Positions 35,185 through 44,728 of a stretch of 64,000 bases of DNA are shown piece after piece; within the stretch, counting starts at the first letter, position 1; the number at the start of each line of letters is the position of its first letter. This stretch comes from an uncultured Ulvibacter sp. (lineage in GTDB: Bacteria; Bacteroidota; Bacteroidia; Flavobacteriales; Flavobacteriaceae): positions 48,604-112,603 of the forward strand of contig CALIAF010000026.1 in NCBI GenBank assembly GCA_938041335.1, written 5' to 3'. The translations under genes and the position numbers were made by a program. The notes under the pieces are model-generated. The model saw only the letters and a list, made by a program, of their open reading frames with translations. It was not told where the DNA came from and did no database searches.

Positions 35185-37413
35185 TTACGCCTTAGGCCCA
35201 AGCATTGTAAAATCAAGATGCTTTCTAACTAAATCTGCATTCTTCACTTTTACAATAACCTCATCTCCAAGTGTGAATTTAATATGGTTTTTTCTACCTA
35301 CTACAGCAAAATCTTCTTTTATAAACTCGTAGCTATCGTCTTGCATATCCTGGATCCGAACCATTCCTTCACATTTATTTGAAACAATCTCTACATAGAT
35401 TCCCCATTCTGTTACACCACTAATCACACCTACAAATTCTTCATCCTGGTGATCTTTCATGTACTTGATTTGCATATACTTTATGCTTTCTCTTTCTGCT
35501 TTTGAAGCTAGAATCTCCATATCCGTACAATGTTTACAGTTTTCCTCAAAAGTATCTTCTTTTGCAGAATCCTTCTTATCAAGATAGCGTTGTAATAAAC
35601 GGTGTACCATTACATCTGGATACCTACGTATAGGTGATGTAAAGTGCGAGTAATAATCAAACGCTAAACCGTAATGGCCTATGTTATTTGTAGTATATAC
35701 CGCTTTACTCATACTACGTATTGCAAGTGTATCTATTAAATTTTGTTCTTTTTTACCTACTACATCACTCAATAATTTATTTAATGATTGTGAGGTAGAT
35801 TTTTTATCTCGAGTATCCATTTTATACCCAAACTGTTTTATCAAGTTTTCCAGCGCTGCAATCTTTTCATCATCCGGCTCATCGTGCACACGGTATACAA
35901 ATGTCTTCTTTGGGTTTTGTTTTCCTATGTAAGCAGCAACACTTCTGTTTGCTAATAACATAAACTCTTCAATGAGCTTATTAGCATCTTTACTTTCTTT
36001 AAAGTAAACCCCTTCTGGGTTTGCTTCTTTATCTAATATAAATTTTACCTCTACTTTATCAAAAGAAATCGCACCATCTTTCATACGCTGCTTACGTAGT
36101 ATTTTTGCTAAACGGTCCATTTCTAGAATCGCTTTTGCTATGGGTTTTTCAACTTCATACTGTTTATCGGTAATTGATATTTCCGAAGTAATTGTAGTGT
36201 TTAGTTTTGCTCCATCTCTTATATCATCTGGATGATTATTTTCAATAATCAATTGTGCTTCTTCATACGCAAAACGAGCATCACTATAGGTTACGGTTCT
36301 ACCAAACCACTCCTTAACAACTTCTGCCTTGTTGTTCATCTCAAACACGGCAGAAAAAGTATATTTCTCTTCGTGAGGTCTTAAAGAACAAGCGCCATTA
36401 CTTAAAATTTCTGGAAGCATTGGGACTACTCTGTCTACTAAATAAACAGATGTTGCACGCTCAAAGGCTTCATCATCGAGGATAGTTCCTTCTTTTAAAT
36501 AATGAGAGACATCTGCAATGTGAATTCCTACTTCATAATTACCATTTTCTAATTCTGTAAATGATAAAGCATCATCAAAATCTTTTGCATCTTTTGGATC
36601 AATAGTAAAGGTTAAATCTTTACGCATATCACGACGTTTCGCTATTTCCGAAGCATGAATTTTAGTATCTATTTTATTAGCATACTCCTCGACTTCTGCA
36701 GGAAACTCATAAGGCAAACCATATTGTGCTAGAATACTGTGTATTTCTGTATTGTGCTCGCCTGGCATCCCGAGGCTTTTGATCACGTTACCGTTAGGTG
36801 AATCTGCTTTTTCTGGCCAGTCTATAATCTCTACAAGAACGCGTTCGCCTTGTTGTGCTCCGTTAATATTACTTTTATGCACAAAGATGTCTGTGTACAT
36901 TTTATGATCGTTCATTTCTACAAAAGCAAAACGATCCTGTATGTTTATCGTTCCTACAAATTCTGTCTTTTTACGCTCAATAATATTTGTAATTTCACCT
37001 TCGCTTTTACCACCTTTTTTTCGTTTATACACGTAGACTTCTACGGTATCACCGTTAAGTGCTTTATTAAGATTTTTATTTTTAACTAGAATATCATCTT
37101 CCAGTTCATCAACAATAATATATCCTTGTCCTCGCCCAGCAATATCTACACGACCTGTGTAGTAATTTTGGTTAGGAGTTAAAATATATTTACCTCTATC
37201 TATTTCTTGTATTTCTTTAGACCCTTGAAGCTCTTTTAATACTTTTATAATTTGATTGCGACTATTTGCATCATCAACATCTAATTTTGCTGCAATTTGT
37301 TTATAATTATAAGGTTTTGAGTGGTCTTTGCGTAGTATGGCTATTATCTTATCTGATAAGCCGTTAATCGTTTTTGATTTTTTTCTACCAAACGATTGTT
37401 TTTTTCTTTTCAT
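35185..37413 (-). CDS. rnr: Ribonuclease R
   Basis: Processive 3'-5' exoribonuclease that degrades structured RNA, 742 residues. Order of domains: N-terminal helix-turn-helix (about 20-75), cold-shock domains (about 80-230), RNB catalytic domain with DPKDAKDFDDALS carrying the active-site Asp cluster, and a C-terminal S1 domain (about 650-735, EFVGVISGVTEWGIYVE). A dispersed 18-nt stem-loop sits 6 nt before the ATG. A protein that resolves structured RNA next to such a hairpin is worth noting, though the same hairpin occurs at unrelated genes. Confidence 0.96.
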   Translation of the reverse strand: MKRKKQSFGRKKSKTINGLSDKIIAILRKDHSKPYNYKQIAAKLDVDDANSRNQIIKVLKELQGSKEIQEIDRGKYILTPNQNYYTGRVDIAGRGQGYIIVDELEDDILVKNKNLNKALNGDTVEVYVYKRKKGGKSEGEITNIIERKKTEFVGTINIQDRFAFVEMNDHKMYTDIFVHKSNINGAQQGERVLVEIIDWPEKADSPNGNVIKSLGMPGEHNTEIHSILAQYGLPYEFPAEVEEYANKIDTKIHASEIAKRRDMRKDLTFTIDPKDAKDFDDALSFTELENGNYEVGIHIADVSHYLKEGTILDDEAFERATSVYLVDRVVPMLPEILSNGACSLRPHEEKYTFSAVFEMNNKAEVVKEWFGRTVTYSDARFAYEEAQLIIENNHPDDIRDGAKLNTTITSEISITDKQYEVEKPIAKAILEMDRLAKILRKQRMKDGAISFDKVEVKFILDKEANPEGVYFKESKDANKLIEEFMLLANRSVAAYIGKQNPKKTFVYRVHDEPDDEKIAALENLIKQFGYKMDTRDKKSTSQSLNKLLSDVVGKKEQNLIDTLAIRSMSKAVYTTNNIGHYGLAFDYYSHFTSPIRRYPDVMVHRLLQRYLDKKDSAKEDTFEENCKHCTDMEILASKAERESIKYMQIKYMKDHQDEEFVGVISGVTEWGIYVEIVSNKCEGMVRIQDMQDDSYEFIKEDFAVVGRKNHIKFTLGDEVIVKVKNADLVRKHLDFTMLGPKA

Positions 37414-37419
37414 ATTTAT

Positions 37420-37437
37420 TGCCCGCGTAGGCGGGTA
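37420..37437 (-). repeat. 18-nt stem-loop, 6 nt upstream of rnr
   Basis: Read with the gene: TACCCGC-CTAC-GCGGGCA, six to seven pairs and a CTAC loop, preceded by AGA. It ends 6 nt before the rnr ATG. Confidence 0.8.
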
Positions 37438-37810
37438 TCTTTATCTCGTTCTCAAATTATTGAGACACATATTTAATTTAATTTTCTTAAATGCAATTGA
37501 TTTTTAAATGATCGGGACCGATCTAGAATTCACGTGAAGAAGATTTAAATTATTGTTATTCTATTTAAATCAATCTATTAAGACTGATGCAAAGCTACAC
37601 TTTTAATATTAAATGGATATTAAGTTTAGGTTAAGAGGTAATATTAAGTGTAAAGGATCCAGTAAATAGTATTCTTTTTTACTCCGGAAATGTGCAGGGT
37701 TTGTTAATTGTTACATTTTTTGTCACACTGAGCTTGTCTTAGTGTATTACTAAATAATCAAGCTTGCCCTTCGACAGGCTCAGGGTGACAGTTCATTAAT
37801 TTTAAAAATC
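37438..37810. other. 373-nt intergenic stretch between rnr and the T9SS-sorted protein gene
   Basis: No gene seen. It is AT-rich and presumably holds the rnr promoter region. It contains one imperfect CACGTG palindrome near 37530 (AATTCACGTGAAG, too divergent for parS) and an inverted repeat pair at 37721-37790, listed separately. Confidence 0.6.
37721..37790. repeat. Inverted pair of the CAAGCTCAGGGTGAC repeat
   Basis: TGTCACACTGAGCTTGTC at 37721-37738 and GACAGGCTCAGGGTGACA at 37773-37790 face each other across a 34-nt AT-rich loop, forming a possible long hairpin. It lies 20 nt beyond the stop of the T9SS-sorted protein gene, where it could act in termination or RNA stability. Confidence 0.7.
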
Positions 37811-39268
37811 TTATTTCACCAACAAATTTTGAGTAGCAACCCCTTCATTAGTAGTCACTTGAATATAATAAGAACCAGTTGCTAAGGCACTAATATCAAA
37901 ACTCGATTTAGTTTCTGTTTGTACTATTTGACCTAGTGTATTGTAAATTGTTATAGTATTAATAATTATATTATCATCTAACTTGACGGTGATTCTATTT
38001 GAGGTTGGGTTAGGGTAGATAATACTATTTTCTTCTGAAATAGTTGTGTTGTTAGATAATATTTCTGATATATCAAAGACACGCGCATGACCAGCATTTG
38101 CACCACTATCAGAATTTAGTGATGCTCCCACTATTAATCCAATTACATCACTTAATAAACTAATATCAAAACCAAAATAATTAAATGCCGCCTCTCCAAA
38201 AATCTCATTACCAATCTGTTGCCACATCGCACCTATGTATTGAAAAATACGAACCTGACCAGAATTTTGACCATTTCCGTCATTATACGCTGCACTTATT
38301 GCGATAACATTTCCATTATTAGAAATAGTTACTCGTTCTCCAAATACATCTGTTGATGATTCACCTAAAATAGTTTCTCCTTTTTGTTCCCAATTCTCAT
38401 TTATATATTCATACACCCCAGCTTGTCCAGTTTCGTTTTCATTAAATGTAATTCCTATAACTATACTATTTCCATCACCGGAAAGGCTTATATAATTCTC
38501 TAACAATTGACTTTGCGGTGTTTCTCCCACAATAGTATCTCCTAATTGCACCCAAGAGTTATTTATATTTTTAAAAACGAGTGCTTCACTTAAAAATCCA
38601 GAATTTGCGTTTTGTCTAGCACCTATTCCTAAAGTATTGCCGTCAATAGATATACTTACACTTTCTCCCAATCCATTAAAAGATCCTTCCCCACTTAAGG
38701 TCTCACCCACCTGTTGCCAATTTCCTGATATGTTTTCAAAAACACGAACATGACCTGCATTTAATCCGTTTTGATCAGTAAACGGGGTACCAATTGCAAC
38801 TGTATTTCCATCACCAGATAAACTTATGCTATATCCAAAAAAATCACTTTCCGTTTCTCCATCAATATCATCACCTAGTTGTTCCCAACTACTATTCTCA
38901 TATCTAAAAACTCTTACATGACCAGAATTCTGACCGTTACCATTACTTCTTGCACCTATAGCTACAGTACTGCCATCACTTGATAAACTAAGTCCTTTTC
39001 CAGAATAATCACCAGAAATTTCTCCATCAATATCATCTCCTAATTGCATCCAATTATTTTCTATATTTTCAAAAACACGTACATGACCAGAATTTTCTCC
39101 ATTACCATCGTTGCCTATTGCACCTATAGCAATAATACTTCCATCACCAGAAATACTAACATTTCTTCCTGAAACATCTTCTGTTGCTTCCCCATCAATA
39201 TCATCACCAATTTGTGTTTGTCCAAAGCTTAAAAAAGGCACGAGTATAAAAAGTAGTAGGTTTTTCAT
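37811..39268 (-). CDS. Secreted beta-propeller-like protein with T9SS sorting domain
   Basis: A 485-residue exported protein. The signal peptide (MKNLLLFILVPFLSFGQT) is followed by seven or so repeats of about 50 residues built around SGDGNTVAIG and GHVRVFENI, typical of FG-GAP-like/Kelch-like propeller blades. The last 70 residues form a type A C-terminal domain for type IX secretion (YPNPTSNRITVKL, YNTLGQIVQTE, LATGSYYIQVTT, LLVK). It is probably displayed on the surface or released, with an adhesive or binding role. The repeats make the central region self-similar at DNA level. Confidence 0.88.
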   Translation of the reverse strand: MKNLLLFILVPFLSFGQTQIGDDIDGEATEDVSGRNVSISGDGSIIAIGAIGNDGNGENSGHVRVFENIENNWMQLGDDIDGEISGDYSGKGLSLSSDGSTVAIGARSNGNGQNSGHVRVFRYENSSWEQLGDDIDGETESDFFGYSISLSGDGNTVAIGTPFTDQNGLNAGHVRVFENISGNWQQVGETLSGEGSFNGLGESVSISIDGNTLGIGARQNANSGFLSEALVFKNINNSWVQLGDTIVGETPQSQLLENYISLSGDGNSIVIGITFNENETGQAGVYEYINENWEQKGETILGESSTDVFGERVTISNNGNVIAISAAYNDGNGQNSGQVRIFQYIGAMWQQIGNEIFGEAAFNYFGFDISLLSDVIGLIVGASLNSDSGANAGHARVFDISEILSNNTTISEENSIIYPNPTSNRITVKLDDNIIINTITIYNTLGQIVQTETKSSFDISALATGSYYIQVTTNEGVATQNLLVK

Positions 39269-39920
39269 AGCATTATTTTTATTGATTATATATATGTGTT
39301 CAAATAATTGTTTTTTGTTACCAAAGATTTAATTGTTTTTTTAATAATATAAGCAAATTTCACACTTATTAACACACTATATAATATCATCTTTTTTCTT
39401 TTATAAATTTTTAAAATAAATGATGCTCATGATGGTATGTTCATAACAGGTATAACTTTATAAATAAAATAGAAGGAATTGATTTATAGAAAAGAGTTGG
39501 ACGCTTATTAACAAGTTATAATAGTAAATTACTACTGTAACAGAACACATTAACACATGCTATTAACAACTGTTTATAACCCATGTTGACAGCTTATTTT
39601 TAATAAAAACCTTTTTTTAAAATGTTGGTAAACGATCATTTGATGCTGAAAAGTTACCTATAAATCACAGGGTTAATATTTGTAGTTGTCGTTTATTATT
39701 CTGGTTTCACTTTTAATTGGAACCTGCAAATTATTCTATCTTTTTTGAGTCTAATTCTATTAACAGAGTTGTTAACTAGATTGTTCATAGTATCAACACC
39801 GCTTTTTACACATATAAAAATAGTGGTTTTGTTTATATCTCTCTCTTTTAAACGGATTAACACTACCCCTCTTTTTTTATCTTTGATACATAAATAAGAA
39901 ATGAGTATTAATTAATAAGA
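39269..39920. other. 652-nt gene-free AT-rich region, candidate replication origin
   Basis: The longest gap in the window. Exact TTATNAACA words (either strand) occur at 39366-39374, 39438-39446, 39505-39513 and 39571-39579, spaced 66-72 nt; one-mismatch copies lie at 39547, 39560, 39757, 39782, 39790 and 39830. TTATNAACA differs from the DnaA box TTATNCACA at one position. T-runs and AT-rich tracts lie between. Leftward genes before the gap and rightward rpiB, CDF and GNAT genes after it are in the orientation expected around an origin. Suggestive only. Confidence 0.3.
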
Positions 39921-39938
39921 TCCTTGCCTAAGCAGGGA
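39921..39938 (+). repeat. 18-nt stem-loop, 6 nt upstream of rpiB
   Basis: TCCTTGC-CTAA-GCAGGGA, paired with one G-T wobble and CTAA loop, preceded by AGA. It ends 6 nt before the chosen rpiB ATG and supports that start. Confidence 0.75.
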
Positions 39939-39944
39939 ATAGAT

Positions 39945-40373
39945 ATGAAAATAGCCATCGGTAATGACCACGCAGGACCAGATTACAAATTTGCCATTGT
40001 TAAGTATTTAGAATCCTTAGGGCATGAGGTGGTAAATCATGGCACAAACACCTTAGACAGTGTAGATTATCCGGACTTTGCAAACCCGGTTGCAAAAGCC
40101 GTGAATGACGGAGAGGTGCCGCACGGAATTCTTATTTGTGGAAGCGCAAACGGAGTTGCGATGACCGCTAATAAATACCCAAATGTACGCGCAGGCTTGT
40201 GCTGGACTAAAGAGATTGTTGAGTTAATACGGCAGCATAATGACGCAAATGTGCTTTGTATCCCAGCACGTTATACCTCAATCCCACAAGCAGTAAAAAT
40301 GGTAGAAACGTATTTAAACACCGCCTTTGAAGGTGGACGACACCAAAATAGGGTTGATAAGATTTGTATGTAG
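39945..40373 (+). CDS. rpiB: Ribose-5-phosphate isomerase B
   Basis: Interconverts ribose 5-phosphate and ribulose 5-phosphate (pentose phosphate pathway). The 142-residue length is typical. Motifs: MKIAIGNDHAGPDYK at the N-terminus, VDYPDFA, GILICGSANGVAM with the active-site Cys/Ser loop, and KYPNVRAGLCW. ATG 39945 is chosen over an upstream non-ATG start because it gives the canonical N-terminus. Follows the candidate origin region. Confidence 0.95.
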   Translation: MKIAIGNDHAGPDYKFAIVKYLESLGHEVVNHGTNTLDSVDYPDFANPVAKAVNDGEVPHGILICGSANGVAMTANKYPNVRAGLCWTKEIVELIRQHNDANVLCIPARYTSIPQAVKMVETYLNTAFEGGRHQNRVDKICM

Positions 40374-40589
40374 TAGGATTTACGATTTATAGAAGAACGA
40401 TATTAAATTCTAATTACTTCAGAAAAGTATTGTATTAAGATTGACTTTTACTTTTTTAGAAAGGGTATTAGTGAGGTTTGTTATTTAAATAATAGTAATA
40501 ATTTTTGAAGTAATAACACCTAACATATTTCCTTTTAAAAAATTAACTCATAAAAACGGCCAACTGTTACTGCCACTGAAAACAAAAAT

Positions 40590-41498
40590 ATGCACGACCA
40601 GGCACATAATGATACTCACCCAGACCTAAAAGGAAAGAAACTACTACTGTCTATTCTTTTAAACATTGCGATAACAGTGGCGCAAGTAATAGGGGGCCTT
40701 ATTTCAGGGAGTCTTTCATTATTAAGTGATGCCCTTCATAATTTTAGCGATGTGCTATCACTTATTGTGAGCTACATTGCAGATCTATATTCTAAAAAAG
40801 AAGCTTCATTAGAGCGCACTTTTGGATATAAACGTGCCGAAATATTAGCTGCGTTTATAAACGCACTTTCGTTAATTCTTGTTGCTATTTATTTAGTGTA
40901 TGAAGCCATTCAGAGGTTTTTAAACCCGCAAGAAATACAAAGTAATATTGTAATATGGTTGGCTTTATTAGGTATTTTAGCCAATGGCTTTAGCGTCATC
41001 TTACTTCACAAAGACTCAAAAAGCAATATGAATATGCGCTCTGCTTATTTGCATTTAATGACAGACATGTCTGCTTCTGTTGCGGTATTAATAGGGGGGC
41101 TATTAATGAAATACTACGATTGGTTTTGGGTAGATAGTGTATTGACCGTATTAATTGCTATTTACTTGGTAATCATGGGATATAAATTATTAAAAGAAAG
41201 CTCTAAAGTCTTGATGCTTTTTACACCAGATGATCTCGACCTTGCGTTAGTTAGCGCAAAGATTCAGGAAATTCAGGATATCAGAAATGTGCATCATGTA
41301 CATATATGGCAATTAAACGAGCAGGAAATACATCTTGAAGCGCATCTAGAATTATCTAAAGACATTTCTATTTCACAATTTGATGCAATTTCAGAAGAAA
41401 TAGAGGAGTTGCTTTTTCACGAATTTAAAATTAATCACGTGACACTACAACCAGAATTTAATAAAGATGATCCAAAAGAACTGATTGTTCAAGATTAG
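40590..41498 (+). CDS. Cation diffusion facilitator (CzcD-like metal exporter)
   Basis: A 302-residue inner-membrane proton/divalent-metal antiporter, probably for zinc or a similar ion. Six hydrophobic segments, with metal ligands in SDALHNFSDVLSL (helix 2) and HLMTDMSAS (helix 5), are followed by a cytoplasmic ZT-dimer domain of about 85 residues. The N-terminus carries the short His/Asp-rich stretch MHDQAHNDTHPD. The 216-nt gap to rpiB shows no recognised feature. Confidence 0.92.
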   Translation: MHDQAHNDTHPDLKGKKLLLSILLNIAITVAQVIGGLISGSLSLLSDALHNFSDVLSLIVSYIADLYSKKEASLERTFGYKRAEILAAFINALSLILVAIYLVYEAIQRFLNPQEIQSNIVIWLALLGILANGFSVILLHKDSKSNMNMRSAYLHLMTDMSASVAVLIGGLLMKYYDWFWVDSVLTVLIAIYLVIMGYKLLKESSKVLMLFTPDDLDLALVSAKIQEIQDIRNVHHVHIWQLNEQEIHLEAHLELSKDISISQFDAISEEIEELLFHEFKINHVTLQPEFNKDDPKELIVQD

Positions 41499-41538
41499 GG
41501 TTTCGTCTAGTTGTGGCAAGAAAATTATACCATACAAA

Positions 41539-41979
41539 ATGAAAATAACAGTAAAAATATTTAAAGAACTGACTACGCTAGAGCTGCATGATTTACTTCA
41601 GCTTCGCAGTGAAGTTTTTGTTGTAGAACAGGACTGTGTATATCAAGACATTGATGGCAAAGACCTAAAGGCATTACATGTCATTGGCGAAAAAGAAGGA
41701 AAATTAGTAGCATATACACGTTGTTTTGAGCCAGGTATATACTTTAAAGAAGCGGCAATAGGAAGGGTTGTGGTAGAAAAGGAAGAACGGAAATATGGAT
41801 ACGGTCACGATATTATGAAGGCGTCTATTGTTGCGATAGAAGACCACTATAAAACGGCATTAATTAAACTTTCAGCGCAAACGCACCTTAAAAAGTTTTA
41901 TGAGTCACATGATTTTAGACAAATAGGAGAAGGATATCTTGAAGATGGAATTCCGCACATTGCGATGATAAAAGAATAA
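41539..41979 (+). CDS. GNAT family N-acetyltransferase (ElaA-like)
   Basis: A 146-residue acyltransferase. The N-terminus LLQLRSEVFVVEQDCVYQDIDGKD is characteristic of the ElaA subgroup; the acetyl-CoA loop is seen in IGRVVVEKEERKYGYGHDIM. The acceptor is unknown. ATG 41539 is used; a longer frame beginning at 41485 would overlap the CDF gene and adds nothing conserved. Probably co-transcribed with the CDF gene. Confidence 0.87.
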   Translation: MKITVKIFKELTTLELHDLLQLRSEVFVVEQDCVYQDIDGKDLKALHVIGEKEGKLVAYTRCFEPGIYFKEAAIGRVVVEKEERKYGYGHDIMKASIVAIEDHYKTALIKLSAQTHLKKFYESHDFRQIGEGYLEDGIPHIAMIKE

Positions 41980-42011
41980 TTTTATTACGTCGCAACCTCT
42001 ACTGCGTGCAA

Positions 42012-42827
42012 TTATTTAGACTTCACTCCTTTGTTAAACGGCATACCAAGTTGGACGGTAATACTTTGATCATCTGTGTGGTCTGCGCTATCTACACCAT
42101 ATACAACGTCATTCACATTTCCGTAGTAAAAAGTACCGAAGATACGGTCCCAAATAGCGAACATGTTACCATAATTACTGTCTGTTAAGGGTAGTTCACG
42201 GTGATGATGAAACTTATGCATATCTGGCGTAACAATAACATAGCTCAGCGCCTTGTCAAGCGATTTTGGCAATGAGATATTAGCGTGGGTAAAATAAGTA
42301 AACGCGACGCTTAGAATGCGGTAAAAAAGATAAAACGAAATAGGCATACCCATTATCACAACAGCGAGAAGCGCAAAAGATTCCCTTAAAATAAAATCTA
42401 AAGGATGATGGCGAGTTCCAGTGGTAGCATCGACCATTTTATCTGAATGATGTACTAGGTGCAAACGCCAAAAAGCAGGAACCTTATGCAGAAGAATATG
42501 AACGCCATATTGTGCGATTAAATCTAGCACTAACAGCGATAAAAGTAATTCTATAATCACCGGAGCTTCAAAAAAATGTAAGAGCCCAAACTGAGACACC
42601 TCTAGCCAATTAAAAATGCCTAATGTAATAATCCCAAAAGCGGCATTAATAATCATTACAAACAATAATAAAAACAGGTTTGTTTTTGCGTGGCGCCATT
42701 TTTTATACCGCGTTTTTATAAAAGAATAATTTCCCTCTGCAATCCAGAAAATTGCCAAGGTAAAGAACACCCAGCCTGCTTTCATCCAAATGGGCATGGT
42801 TTCAAAAAAATTTAAAAAGCTGGTCAT
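42012..42827 (-). CDS. Sterol desaturase / fatty acid hydroxylase family protein
   Basis: A 271-residue integral membrane di-iron enzyme, likely hydroxylating or desaturating a lipid. Four or so hydrophobic segments; histidine motifs HILLHKVPAFWRLHLVHHS, TTGTRHHPLD, and MHKFHHHRE, with the NYGNMFAIWDRIFGTF tail common to this family. Lies 42 nt downstream of the S41 peptidase gene on the same strand. The lipid substrate cannot be told. Confidence 0.88.
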   Translation of the reverse strand: MTSFLNFFETMPIWMKAGWVFFTLAIFWIAEGNYSFIKTRYKKWRHAKTNLFLLLFVMIINAAFGIITLGIFNWLEVSQFGLLHFFEAPVIIELLLSLLVLDLIAQYGVHILLHKVPAFWRLHLVHHSDKMVDATTGTRHHPLDFILRESFALLAVVIMGMPISFYLFYRILSVAFTYFTHANISLPKSLDKALSYVIVTPDMHKFHHHRELPLTDSNYGNMFAIWDRIFGTFYYGNVNDVVYGVDSADHTDDQSITVQLGMPFNKGVKSK

Positions 42828-42869
42828 TTTATCTTTGATTTTTTCTCTTACAGCGCAGTGGTGTTTCTT

Positions 42870-44501
42870 CTACTTCAATATTCTATTATATTTCTTTTCG
42901 TCATTCAAAATTTCAATTGCCTTTAGAATTTCTGGGTTATGCTCTAACTGATAGTCATATAACCCCTCAGCGTAAAAATAACGCTTTAAAATTTCGTCGC
43001 TTAATAGTGACATTACCTCAGCCTTACGCTTGGTCACTTTGCGCTCCTTAGCGGCGTCTATTTGAGCCATTAGTGTATTGTAACTCGCGCTAATTTCATC
43101 TTTTAAATCATCATCATCAGCACGGCGTAACGCCTCTTCAAACTTCTTTTCAGTGTCGGTTTCATATTCAAAATTGTTGCGCTTTAAAAAACCTAAAAAG
43201 TCTTGAAAGTCTGCATCTGCAAACACAAAGCCATTCCAGTCTGTCATTGGGTTTTTATAATGGTATTCTGTGGCATAATCAAAAATAGCATTGTCTTTTA
43301 GTAGCGCCGTAGTGATTGGGCTAAAGACAGAAGTCTCAAGCTCAACGTCTGGCAATATACCGCCACCATCATAAACAGTGCGCCCTCCCTTAGTTTTAAA
43401 AGCAGTGTATTCTTTGCTATCAACACGTATAGGGTCGCCATTTTCATCACGGTTCCAGTAATCTAAAGCTTGAATACAGCGCCCGCTAGGTGTAAAGTAT
43501 CTAGAGATCGTTACCTTAAGTTGTGTACCGTAGGTTAGTTTTTTAGGACGCTGTACGAGACCTTTTCCAAAACTTCTTGCACCAACAATGACCGCTCTGT
43601 CAAGATCTTGCAAACCACCAGAAACAATCTCACTGGCAGAAGCACTGCGACCGTTTACCAATACTACTACTGGGATCTCAAGATCTTCAGGTTCCTTTCT
43701 GGTTTTATACACCTTGTTGTACTTAGCAATATCAGATTTTGTGGTGGTGATCACTTCGTCTTTTGGGACAAATAAATTAACAATACTGATGGCCTCATTT
43801 AACAAGCCGCCTGGGTTGCCACGAAGATCAAGTATAATTTTTGTCGCTCCTTGACTTTTTAAATCTTCGAGGGCGCTTCGGGTTTGTATTGTTGTTTTCT
43901 TATTAAATTTTTTCAAAACAATATACCCCACATCACCTTGCACTAATTTATAATAAGGGACAGCATTTACCTCTACAGCAGAACGCTCTACGGTGGTTTT
44001 TGCCTCTTTCCCTTGGCGCGTATATGTAACTTCTGCTTTCGTACCTGCGGTTCCTTTTAAGAGACCACGAGCATCACCTTCATAACCGGCAATTTTGTTG
44101 CCATCTATCTCTATGATCTTGTCGCCCGCTTTAAGGCCTGCTTTATCTGCAGGATAATCCTTAAAAGGCTCTATAATAATCATTTCATCTTCAAGCGTTC
44201 TCACGGTTGCCCCTACACCCGTATAGACCCCGCTATTTCTAATTCTAGAATCTTCTACCGCCTGTTCGTTCCAGTACATCGTATAAGGATCAAGATCATT
44301 AAGCATTCCCGCAATTGCCTTATCCATTAATGTAGCAGGCGTTTGCTCATCCACATAATTCATGTTTAGTTCTTTGTAGAGGGTGGTAAAAATCTCAATC
44401 TGTTTTGCGATTTCAAAAAAATCACCCTTGTTGTTCACAAAACCAACAGTGCTAAAAAACAGCACGACAACTATTCCGAATATTCCTATTTTCTTTTTCA
44501 T
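42870..44501 (-). CDS. C-terminal processing peptidase (S41 family)
   Basis: A 543-residue periplasmic protease with an N-terminal signal/anchor (about residues 1-22), a PDZ domain (about 90-170, GVGATVRTLEDEMIII, LKAGDKIIEIDGN), and an S41 catalytic domain with LDLRGNPGGLLNEAI, nucleophile Ser in NGRSASASEIVSG, and Lys in GARSFGKGLVQ. The C-terminal 150 residues form an extra helical tail, common in Bacteroidota CtpA homologues. A stem-loop of the 18-nt family lies 6 nt before its ATG. Confidence 0.94.
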   Translation of the reverse strand: MKKKIGIFGIVVVLFFSTVGFVNNKGDFFEIAKQIEIFTTLYKELNMNYVDEQTPATLMDKAIAGMLNDLDPYTMYWNEQAVEDSRIRNSGVYTGVGATVRTLEDEMIIIEPFKDYPADKAGLKAGDKIIEIDGNKIAGYEGDARGLLKGTAGTKAEVTYTRQGKEAKTTVERSAVEVNAVPYYKLVQGDVGYIVLKKFNKKTTIQTRSALEDLKSQGATKIILDLRGNPGGLLNEAISIVNLFVPKDEVITTTKSDIAKYNKVYKTRKEPEDLEIPVVVLVNGRSASASEIVSGGLQDLDRAVIVGARSFGKGLVQRPKKLTYGTQLKVTISRYFTPSGRCIQALDYWNRDENGDPIRVDSKEYTAFKTKGGRTVYDGGGILPDVELETSVFSPITTALLKDNAIFDYATEYHYKNPMTDWNGFVFADADFQDFLGFLKRNNFEYETDTEKKFEEALRRADDDDLKDEISASYNTLMAQIDAAKERKVTKRKAEVMSLLSDEILKRYFYAEGLYDYQLEHNPEILKAIEILNDEKKYNRILK

Positions 44502-44507
44502 ATGTAT

Positions 44508-44525
44508 TGCCCGAGAAGTCGGGTA
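44508..44525 (-). repeat. 18-nt stem-loop, 6 nt upstream of the S41 peptidase gene
   Basis: Read with the gene: TACCCGA-CTTC-TCGGGCA, preceded by AGT. It ends 6 nt before the ATG. The core is identical to the rfbD copy except for one arm base. Confidence 0.8.
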
Positions 44526-44566
44526 ACTATTTATTTAGACTTGCGTCGAAAATGCTAAAATTTCGT

Positions 44567-44589
44567 CCTTCGACAAGCTCAGGATGACC
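44567..44589. repeat. Dispersed intergenic repeat (CAAGCTCAGGATGAC type)
   Basis: The stretch holds CTTCGACAAGCTCAGGATGA, a single copy between rnpA and the S41 peptidase gene, about 40 nt from a stem-loop element. Confidence 0.65.
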
Positions 44590-44728
44590 CTTAAATTAAA
44601 TAAACTTTAGTTATAGTTGTCATACTGTATTGACGCCATAAGAATCAAAGTTCAATAAAGAATTATAAACCCTTAATGTTTCCGAAGAAAAAAATCAAGC
44701 TCACTAAAATAACAATAAAAACCGTAAA

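Noticed and set aside
37526..37542. A CACGTG palindrome (AATTCACGTGAAG) considered as a further parS
   Set aside because: Differs from the parS 16-mer at several flanking positions; other CACGTG words in genes at 4.66, 7.08, 22.57, 23.57, 41.44 and 54.43 kb are also too divergent.
38050..39180. Self-similar DNA in the T9SS-sorted protein gene considered as a CRISPR or tandem array
   Set aside because: The similarity follows the protein repeat (about 50 codons) and varies at synonymous positions; there are no uniform repeat-spacer units.
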